A stretch of DNA of 35,313 bases, taken from NCBI GenBank assembly GCA_019114065.1, contig DXGF01000182.1, forward strand, positions 1 through 35,313. Reading direction: 5' to 3'. This DNA is from Candidatus Dorea gallistercoris (GTDB lineage Bacteria > Bacillota > Clostridia > Lachnospirales > Lachnospiraceae). Position 1 is the stretch's first letter, and the number at the start of each line of letters is the position of its first letter. Below, in pieces: positions 1-7,231 of this stretch. Below the pieces are notes generated by a model, which did not search any database, had not been told where the DNA came from, and worked only from the letters and a program-made list of their open reading frames with translations. The position numbers and the translations under genes are program-made.

Positions 1-2
1 CT

Positions 3-779
3 TGTACACCGAGAGTCTTAGTGCCGGGATTGTGCGCCACACATATAGGCGGGGGGATCCTCATTGCCCGCCTTGCCAGTCGGCTTGCCATGTACACTAC
101 GATACCGTCCAATGTTCCCATTGATGTTATGATCGCGATGGCGGCACAATGTCATCTTGCGTCTGCAAAACACATTGTGCCGATAACGATCGAGTATATG
201 GAGCCCTTCTTTATGCATAATGATAAAGTTGAGGAGTATATCAGCTCTGAAGTAAAAAATACGGAGCAGGAGCGGCAGCAGACACTTATGCGGAAGGCAA
301 TACAGGAAAGCCAAAGGCTTGCGGACAAGGCGAATCCGATAACGGCTCCTTTCGGGGAAGCGGTGGTGGGCGGCAGCAGTCTGGGAGTAGGCTCTCCGAC
401 CAATTGCGCGCGGATCGCACATTTTCTTGCCAAAGGAGAAGTAAAGAAAGTCAAGATAGAACTTTACGCGGAAATGTTCGCCAGACGTGCGATAAATGTT
501 CCAGGTATACTTATGGCAGCAATCGACGGTCATAGTACAAGCAACGTTACGGCTTATAAAAACAGCATGGATACTGCCCGGGAAAAAGGCGTTGAAGTTG
601 AAATTTTAGAAATCCCCGAACATTCCGTGCAGCGAGTCACTATAGAGGCGACAGAGGGAGACTCTATGGTGGAATCCATCAACAGCGCCGGTGCGCGCCT
701 TATCCTAAAGGATGCGAAGCCAAGCTTGAAACGAGCAAAAGAGATAGCGAAGGAACTAGGTATTGTGATCATAGAATAA
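3..779 (+). CDS. Conserved protein of unrecognised family, 5'-truncated by the window edge
   Basis: Frame is open to the left edge (..TPRVLVPGLCATHIGGG..), so the GTG at 21 is probably internal. Segment 'VGSPTNCARIAHFLAKGEVKKVKIELYAEMF' vaguely recalls the serine dehydratase beta N-terminus, but this is not secure. Ends 22 nt before the LarA-like gene. Confidence 0.6.
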   Translation, partial: CTPRVLVPGLCATHIGGGILIARLASRLAMYTTIPSNVPIDVMIAMAAQCHLASAKHIVPITIEYMEPFFMHNDKVEEYISSEVKNTEQERQQTLMRKAIQESQRLADKANPITAPFGEAVVGGSSLGVGSPTNCARIAHFLAKGEVKKVKIELYAEMFARRAINVPGILMAAIDGHSTSNVTAYKNSMDTAREKGVEVEILEIPEHSVQRVTIEATEGDSMVESINSAGARLILKDAKPSLKRAKEIAKELGIVIIE

Positions 780-800
780 AGGGTAAAGGATAACAGCCAT

Positions 801-2069
801 ATGAGTATTGTAAATGCATTGATCAAAGAAACACCGATTCCACGCATGATTCCGGTGGAGCAGCATTTTGAAAGAAATACGATCGTGGATATTGAAGGCA
901 GTATCAGAAAGGCAGTGGACGAGGAAGGAGTTCTGGATCAGATCTATGCGGGGATGTCCATAGCGGTCACAGCGGGAAGTCGGGGAATCTCTAATATTCC
1001 TATTGTTATTCGAACGGTAGTGCGCATGTTGAAAGACAAAGGGGCAAATCCCTTTGTGATCCCCGCGATGGGAAGCCATGGCGGGGCCACAGCAGAAGGG
1101 CAGCTTGCAATCCTGGAGTCCTTAGGTATTACGGAAGAATCTGTTTCCTGTCCGATCCATTCTTCGATGGAAGTCAGAAAAATAGGGGTTACTTTCGATG
1201 GATGTCCTGTACAGATCGATGCTTTTGCGGCTGAGGCAGACGGGATCGTTGTGGTCAATCGTGTTAAGGCCCATACCTCATTTACGGGGCCGGTTGAAAG
1301 CGGTCTTATGAAGATGATGGCAATCGGACTGGCGAAGCAGGCCGGCGCAGAAGTGTGTCATCAAGAGGGATATGCTAAAATTTCACAAAATATTTTAAAA
1401 TATGGAAAGGCAATCCTCAGTCAGGCTAATATACTTTTTGGGGTTGCTTTAATAGAAAACGCATTTGATGATATATGTGAGATCCACGCGGTCAGACCAC
1501 AAGATTTCGAAAGAACAGAAACCAAGTTGCTTAAGAGATCAAAAGAGTTATTGCCACGGATATTGTTTTCAAACTTAGATGTACTGGTTGTAGATAAAAT
1601 GGGAAAAAATATAAGTGGTCTGGGAATGGACCCTCACATTACGGGATGCTTTGCCAGCCCATATGCAAGTGGACCTCCGAGACCTGATAAACTGGTCGTC
1701 TTGGACCTGACAGAAGAATCCCATGGAAACGCGAATGGCATAGGCGTGGCAGATGTTACAACGCGCCGTCTTTTTGATAAGTTCGATCCGGAGGCAACGT
1801 ATCCGAACGCACTTACTGCCACCCTTACTGCCGCGGTACGCATACCATTGGTCATGGATAACCAGCGGCTTGCTATTCAGACAGGGATAAAAACAGCTGC
1901 CGGATTTGATAAGAAGAATATCCGTTTGGTGCGTATTCCAGATACGCTTTCTTTAAATAAGATATGGATATCGGAAGCGCTGTACAGGGAAGCGGCTGAT
2001 ACTCAGGGGATAACAGTGCTTGGGGGACCAGAATATATGGACTTCGATGAAGAAGGTAATTTATTTTGA
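801..2069 (+). CDS. LarA-like / DUF2088 (lactate racemase domain) protein
   Basis: 422 aa with 'GSRGISNIP...VIPAMGSHGGATAEGQ...GIVVVNRVKAHTSFTGPVESGLMKMMAIG...', typical of DUF2088/LarA N-domain proteins. Confidence 0.75.
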   Translation: MSIVNALIKETPIPRMIPVEQHFERNTIVDIEGSIRKAVDEEGVLDQIYAGMSIAVTAGSRGISNIPIVIRTVVRMLKDKGANPFVIPAMGSHGGATAEGQLAILESLGITEESVSCPIHSSMEVRKIGVTFDGCPVQIDAFAAEADGIVVVNRVKAHTSFTGPVESGLMKMMAIGLAKQAGAEVCHQEGYAKISQNILKYGKAILSQANILFGVALIENAFDDICEIHAVRPQDFERTETKLLKRSKELLPRILFSNLDVLVVDKMGKNISGLGMDPHITGCFASPYASGPPRPDKLVVLDLTEESHGNANGIGVADVTTRRLFDKFDPEATYPNALTATLTAAVRIPLVMDNQRLAIQTGIKTAAGFDKKNIRLVRIPDTLSLNKIWISEALYREAADTQGITVLGGPEYMDFDEEGNLF

Positions 2070-2078
2070 CAGGTTACC

Positions 2079-2124
2079 AAAAAATGAACTATCCTGCGAT
2101 CAATTGTAGGATAGTTCATTTTTT
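2079..2124. terminator. Bidirectional intrinsic terminator between convergent genes
   Basis: Perfect 17-bp inverted repeat AAAAAATGAACTATCCT / AGGATAGTTCATTTTTT flanked by A/T tracts, between the + strand LarA-like gene and the - strand GntR gene. Confidence 0.85.
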
Positions 2125-2138
2125 AAGCCATATCCGGA

Positions 2139-2822
2139 TTATTTTTTCTTATTCATGTTTTGTGCTCTTGCTTTGGCAGGCAATGGTTTATTATATTCCA
2201 GAATTGTGCGCTCTCTGACCTGAAGAAGATGTTCTTTTAGAAATTCCTGGGCAAGTTCCACATTATGTTCCTTCATGGCTCTTACAATCTTCAGATGTAT
2301 GGACCTTGATATTTTAAAATGTTCAGGGTCTCGTGCGGAAATGCGGTTTACAATAGCAAATTGTGAAAGGAGCATATTGTAAAATTTCTCAAGACGCAGA
2401 TTACCGCCATAGGATATGATCGAAGAGTGTAAGAGGTTATTGGCATCAAAATACTGCTGTTCTGTTGAATTTTCATCAAGACTCTCAAAGGCATTCTCTA
2501 ATTCAGCAAACATTTCATCGTCCATGTATCTGCAGGCTGATGGCAGAGAATGGAGCTCAAACATGATCCGTAGCTCAAAGATTTCCTCAAGATCCTTCGT
2601 GGTTATATCTGTCACAAAAGTGCCGCGGCCCACATAATGAGATACAAGCCCTTCCCCTTCCATTCGATTCAGCGCTTCTCTTACTGGAGAACGGCTCAGA
2701 CCAAGCTGTTTGCTCAACTCAAGTTCCGGAATTGGTGAACCTAATGGGATATCGCCTGAAAGAATACCATTATATAAGTAATTGTAAACCTTATCAACTG
2801 CCGCAGATGTTCGTTTTGCCAT
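2139..2822 (-). CDS. GntR family (FCD/FadR-type) transcriptional regulator
   Basis: N-terminal wHTH 'DKVYNYLYNGILSGDIPLGSPIPELELSKQLGLSRSPVREALNRMEGEGLV' followed by an FCD-like helical domain. Confidence 0.93.
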   Translation of the reverse strand: MAKRTSAAVDKVYNYLYNGILSGDIPLGSPIPELELSKQLGLSRSPVREALNRMEGEGLVSHYVGRGTFVTDITTKDLEEIFELRIMFELHSLPSACRYMDDEMFAELENAFESLDENSTEQQYFDANNLLHSSIISYGGNLRLEKFYNMLLSQFAIVNRISARDPEHFKISRSIHLKIVRAMKEHNVELAQEFLKEHLLQVRERTILEYNKPLPAKARAQNMNKKK

Positions 2823-2871
2823 GTAATCGCCCCCCTAATCGCATGTGACCGAAATAGTCGCATGCCATTTT

Positions 2872-2891
2872 TTACCAGTATATCATGGTAA
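2872..2891. promoter_or_regulatory. Candidate operator palindrome upstream of the GntR gene
   Basis: TTACCAgtATATcaTGGTAA, an inverted repeat about 50 bp upstream of the GntR start codon. Symmetry is the only evidence. Confidence 0.4.
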
Positions 2892-2949
2892 CGTAAATGT
2901 TTGCAATTATAAGATGTATAGGTATCAAGTATCTGGAGGCGCAGATCCG

Positions 2950-3630
2950 TTATTCCTCTTCTGTGCATTTAAGAGAATCCAAGACGGTTTGGTACCTGTA
3001 AATATCAAATAATGACTCACCTGCGCGGAGACGTTTCATCACGTCAGCTTCCTTTGCAGTCCTGTCATTGGCGGCTTTAAGAACCTGCTGCGCTTCATTT
3101 AGAGGAACAGTCACCACACCATCAGCGTCTGCCACCACAATGTCCCCTGGATTCACGATGACACCGCCGCAGCTGATGGGATGATTGATGGTGCCAAGCG
3201 TCGCTTTAGCGGTGCCGCAGATGGAAATCTGCGCGGAGAATACAGGGAGACCAAGCTTGATGATTTCTTGACTGTCACGCACGGCGCAGTTTAATACGAG
3301 CCCCGCAAGCTTTTTTGTAAGGCATTCAACAGCAAGGACTTCTCCAAAAGGACCATTCGCTATGGCATTGCCCATATCAGCAACGATAACATCACCCTCC
3401 TGAGCCATATTTATGGCTTTGATCAACATTAAATTATCTCCGGTATGACATTGGACTGTAAGCGCGCGCCCCGCAAGACGCATAGATCTGTCCAGTGGTT
3501 TGATAGATGGGGCAAATGCATTTCGCCGTCCCATTGCTTCGTGAATAGTAGCAGAAGCCTGTCCTTGATATTGAGCAAGAATCTCATCATTACATCTTGG
3601 AATTGTTTTTATAATATTTACCATGATCAA
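2950..3630 (-). CDS. RraA family protein (4-hydroxy-4-methyl-2-oxoglutarate aldolase-like)
   Basis: 'GDVIVADMGNAIANGPFGEVLAVECLTKKLAGLVLNCAVRDSQEIIKLGLPVFS...VNPGDIVVADADGVVTVP' is typical of RraA/HMG aldolase. Confidence 0.9.
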   Translation of the reverse strand: MIMVNIIKTIPRCNDEILAQYQGQASATIHEAMGRRNAFAPSIKPLDRSMRLAGRALTVQCHTGDNLMLIKAINMAQEGDVIVADMGNAIANGPFGEVLAVECLTKKLAGLVLNCAVRDSQEIIKLGLPVFSAQISICGTAKATLGTINHPISCGGVIVNPGDIVVADADGVVTVPLNEAQQVLKAANDRTAKEADVMKRLRAGESLFDIYRYQTVLDSLKCTEEE

Positions 3631-3692
3631 TATTCACTCCTATAATAATTTTTGCAGTCATAAGGTATATTTATTGTCGACTTATTGTGTTA

Positions 3693-3721
3693 ATTATAAT
3701 TCCGTGAGAAAAAATTGTCAA
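3693..3721 (-). promoter_or_regulatory. Consensus sigma-A promoter for the RraA-like gene
   Basis: Minus strand reads TTGACA-17 nt-TATAAT (perfect consensus and spacing) upstream of the RraA start. Confidence 0.85.
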
Positions 3722-3816
3722 TATATTAGAGAAGATTTTAATAAAATTTATGAATTTTTTGGGGAAAGATATAAATATTTGTTCTTTTGTGATGGTTGAT
3801 AGAGGTCAAGGAAACT

Positions 3817-3966
3817 ATGGAGCAAGAAAAGGCGACAGACAATAAAATGGGTACGGCGCAGGTAGGGAAATTAATGGTGTCGATCGGGATCCCCATTGTA
3901 TTCTCTATGATGCTTCAGGCGGCGTCCCTATTCGTGCAGATAATCCAGGAATATCAAGAAGTTTAA
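3817..3966 (+). pseudogene. N-terminal remnant of a MATE family efflux transporter
   Basis: Manual translation MEQEKATDNKMGTAQVGKLMVSIGIPIVFSMMLQA- matches the typical MATE N-terminus, then diverges and stops after 49 codons. Confidence 0.6.
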
Positions 3967-4066
3967 GTATACGGAGAAAGAATGATTCTCTAAAGCAGAC
4001 AGGTATTAGACAGAATACGAAAATCATAGGATAATAAGTTAAAAAGAAGTGGAGAAACGCAATTGT

Positions 4067-4228
4067 ATGGAAGGAAACATTTTGATCGTCTGCTATTCTT
4101 ATTCCGGTGAGACCCGCAGGATCGCGGAAATCATAGAAAGGCAGACAGGAGGAAAACGAAGTCAGATCTATCCAAGGCAGCCTTATCCGGCGGTTTTTGA
4201 GCGGCGTCTGAGCCAGGATCAAGATTAG
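4067..4228 (+). pseudogene. N-terminal remnant of a flavodoxin-like protein
   Basis: MEGNILIVCYSYSGETRRIAEIIERQTGGKRSQIYPRQPYPA... carries the flavodoxin FMN-binding loop (YSxSGxTRxIA) but stops at 53 aa. Confidence 0.6.
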
Positions 4229-4291
4229 ACCAGAACAGGAAGGCGGCATGGCTGCGGCAGAATTTTTCGGAAAAATGAAAAGAGGTGTTTT

Positions 4292-5317
4292 ATGAGAAAG
4301 AAAGTTGTGACTATTTTGGTCGCTGCCATAACCAGCGTGGGAATGCTGAATGGATGCAGCGGTACAGGGACGGCGGCAGAAGATGAGAAAACGGCAGAGA
4401 GCATCCAGGAAGAAGCAGAGTCCACTTCTGAAAATACTGACAGAGACGATACATCAAGTTCTCCGACAGTGTATATGACGACAGATATCAGTTCAGAGGG
4501 AATGATCGCTGTCTACCAGGCTCTTCAGGCATCACCGGAGGGAAATATCGCGGTCAAACTCTCCACAGGGGAACCGGGCAGCAATTATCTTCGGACAGAT
4601 CTGATCGGAGATCTGGTGCGGTCTTTTGACGCTCCTACGATCGTGGAATGCAATACGGCATATGGCGGGTCCCGCGCTAATACAGCCATGCACTATCAAG
4701 TGGCAGAAGATCATGGGTATACAGAGATCGCGGATGTGGACATCATGGATGAGGATGGTTCTATGACCCTGCCTGTGACCGGAGGACAAAATCTGGAAGA
4801 AAATTACGTGGGAAGTCATTTTGAAAATTATGATTACTATGTGATACTCTCCCATTTCAAAGGACATTCCATGGCGGGATACGGCGGCGCCATCAAGAAT
4901 ATTTCCATCGGCATCGCTTCCGCGGAAGGGAAAGCCAACATCCACAGTGGCGGCACTGGAGGCAGTATGTGGGGAGGGGATCAGGATGCGTTTCTGGAGT
5001 CAATGGCAGAAGCGGGCAAGTCTGTTGTGGATCATCTGGACGGAAATATCCTGTATATCAATGTTATGAACCGTCTTTCCGTGGACTGTGACTGCGATGG
5101 AGATCCGGCGGAGCCTGATATGCACGATATCGGGATCCTGGCTTCCTATGATCCGGTGGCACTGGATCAGGCCTGTGTCGATCTGGTCTACGCCGCAGAG
5201 GATGGAGATTCCCTGGTGGAGAGCATCGAATCCAGGAATGGCCTGCATACTCTGGAATATGCGGAGGATATCGGACTGGGGAACAGAACTTATGAACTGG
5301 TAAATATTGACAGCTAG
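4292..5317 (+). CDS. DUF362 domain-containing lipoprotein
   Basis: Signal peptide with lipobox (VGMLNGC), acidic linker, then a DUF362 core 'YVILSHFKGHSMAGYGGAIKNISIGIAS...CDCDGDPAEPDMHDIGILASYDPVALDQACVDLVY'. Confidence 0.85.
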   Translation: MRKKVVTILVAAITSVGMLNGCSGTGTAAEDEKTAESIQEEAESTSENTDRDDTSSSPTVYMTTDISSEGMIAVYQALQASPEGNIAVKLSTGEPGSNYLRTDLIGDLVRSFDAPTIVECNTAYGGSRANTAMHYQVAEDHGYTEIADVDIMDEDGSMTLPVTGGQNLEENYVGSHFENYDYYVILSHFKGHSMAGYGGAIKNISIGIASAEGKANIHSGGTGGSMWGGDQDAFLESMAEAGKSVVDHLDGNILYINVMNRLSVDCDCDGDPAEPDMHDIGILASYDPVALDQACVDLVYAAEDGDSLVESIESRNGLHTLEYAEDIGLGNRTYELVNIDS

Positions 5318-5332
5318 GGGCGCAGGGATACC

Positions 5333-6145
5333 ATGGAGATTTTAAGGAGAGAATTTGTTTACATATGGTATTATTTCAGCATCCAGCTTGAGCAGGTGTT
5401 TTTCTACTGGGTGGTGGGAATGGTGATCGGTTCCGCGGTCTCTGTGTTTGGCAAAGGGAAGATTTATTCCGCCTTCCAGGGCTTGGGAAAGAAAAAACTG
5501 GGAGTTTTGGGACTGATCCCTGCCAGTCTGCTTGGGATCGCCTCCCCACTGTGCATGTATGGGACGATCCCGATTGCCGCGTCCTTCTCCCAGAAAGGCA
5601 TGAAGGACGATATACTGGCGTCTTTTATGATGAGTTCTATTCTCCTGAATCCTCAGCTGCTGATCACAAGCGGCATTCTGGGGCCGGAGGCGTTAGCAGT
5701 GAGATTTTTATCCAGCTTACTGGTTGGGATCGGAGCCGGACTATGCGTGAAATTTTTCTACAAGGGCAGAAACATCAGGGCCACAGCTCCATGGTTTCTC
5801 GTGGGAGTGCTTTTGTCCGCCTTGTTCCAGAGGTATGTACCGGCAGAGGCGTTTGCGGAACTTTTCGGGGAGCAGGAAGGCTTCGGCGTGCTGCTGGCGG
5901 CCACTATCGGAGTGCCTCTTTATGCCTGCGGCGGAGGTACCGTCCCCTTATTGCAGCAATGGCTCGTCTCCGGGATGAGCATGGGTTCTGCCGCGGCGTT
6001 TATGGTCACCGGTCCCGCGACCAAGATCACAAATTTGGGGGCGCTGAAGATCGTGCTGGGGGTGAAAAGATTTGTTCTTTATCTGATCTATGTGATTCTG
6101 GTCTCCGTGGTGATCGGACTTGTGGTGGACAGGATCATGACATAA
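5333..6145 (+). CDS. YraQ/ArsP-superfamily permease
   Basis: Multiple hydrophobic helices with 'GIASPLCMYGTIPIAASF...ASFMMSSILLNPQLL' and 'PLYACGGGTVPLLQQWLVSGMSMGSAAAFMVTGPATKI'. Starts 15 nt after the DUF362 gene. Confidence 0.82.
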   Translation: MEILRREFVYIWYYFSIQLEQVFFYWVVGMVIGSAVSVFGKGKIYSAFQGLGKKKLGVLGLIPASLLGIASPLCMYGTIPIAASFSQKGMKDDILASFMMSSILLNPQLLITSGILGPEALAVRFLSSLLVGIGAGLCVKFFYKGRNIRATAPWFLVGVLLSALFQRYVPAEAFAELFGEQEGFGVLLAATIGVPLYACGGGTVPLLQQWLVSGMSMGSAAAFMVTGPATKITNLGALKIVLGVKRFVLYLIYVILVSVVIGLVVDRIMT

Positions 6146-6246
6146 ATCTGCCTGGGCCGGAAGGAACGCAGAAATACCAGTGACTTGTAAAAGTCGCTTT
6201 TATATATAGATATAAATGAAATAGGCAGAGTTGGGAGGCGATAAGC

Positions 6247-7113
6247 GTGGTAGGAAAAACGAAATTGAAAAACGGGATTGAAATGCCGATGGAAGGATTT
6301 GGAGTTTTCCAGGTGCCGGAAGAAGACTGTGAGCAGGTGGTCAGAGACGCCATTGAGGAAGGATATCGTCTGATCGATACGGCAAGCTCGTATCAGAATG
6401 AAGAAGCAGTCGGAAGGGCTATCAGAAACTGCGGTGTGCCCAGGGAAGAGCTGTTTGTCACAACGAAAGCGTATATCCAGCAGATGGGATATGAGAATAC
6501 GAAGACAGCCTTTGAAGAATCGCTGAGAAAGCTTGGTCTTGAATATCTGGACCTTTATCTGATCCATATGCCCTTTGGTGACTATTACGGTTCCTGGAGG
6601 GCGATGGAAAAATTGTATGAACAGGGAAAGATCCGGGCCATTGGCGTGTGTAATTTCCATCCAGACCGCCTGCTGGATCTATGCTATAACGCCAAGATCA
6701 CGCCGCAGATCGATCAGATTGAGCGGCATCCCCACTATCAGAGAGAAGAAGATCTAAAGATCATGGAAGAACTGGGGGTGAAGGCTCAGGCATGGGCGCC
6801 CTTTGCAGAAGGTTTGAAAGGCATGTTTGATGAGCCGGTCCTAAAAGAGATCGGGGACAGACACGGAAAGACCCCGGCACAGATTATCCTGCGGTGGAAT
6901 GTACAGCAGAATGTGATCGTGATCCCCAAGTCTGTCCACAAGGAGCGCATGAGGGAGAATCTTGGTATCTGGGATTTCGAGCTGAGCGCCGCGGATATGG
7001 CGCAGATCGCGTCTTTGGACAAAAGCTGTCCATCCATGCTGGACACAAGGAAGATCAGTGAAGTAAGAAGAGTCTATGATTATCTGAGGAATCCGGTGCT
7101 GACCAGCCTGTGA
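6247..7113 (+). CDS. Aldo/keto reductase
   Basis: 'GFGVFQVPEEDCEQVVRDAIEEGYRLIDTASSYQNEEAVGRAIR...LYLIHMPFGDYYGSWRAMEKLYEQGKIRAIGVCNF...VIPKSV' AKR signatures. Confidence 0.95.
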   Translation: MVGKTKLKNGIEMPMEGFGVFQVPEEDCEQVVRDAIEEGYRLIDTASSYQNEEAVGRAIRNCGVPREELFVTTKAYIQQMGYENTKTAFEESLRKLGLEYLDLYLIHMPFGDYYGSWRAMEKLYEQGKIRAIGVCNFHPDRLLDLCYNAKITPQIDQIERHPHYQREEDLKIMEELGVKAQAWAPFAEGLKGMFDEPVLKEIGDRHGKTPAQIILRWNVQQNVIVIPKSVHKERMRENLGIWDFELSAADMAQIASLDKSCPSMLDTRKISEVRRVYDYLRNPVLTSL

Positions 7114-7231
7114 ATGCCTGTTCGTTCACGTGGGTTTACAAATTAACAGATGAGAATGTTTTATCGACTTATCCCCCTTTTTGTGCTATGATAATACAGT
7201 CATTATCACAGGACAGAAAGGGGTATTTTCT

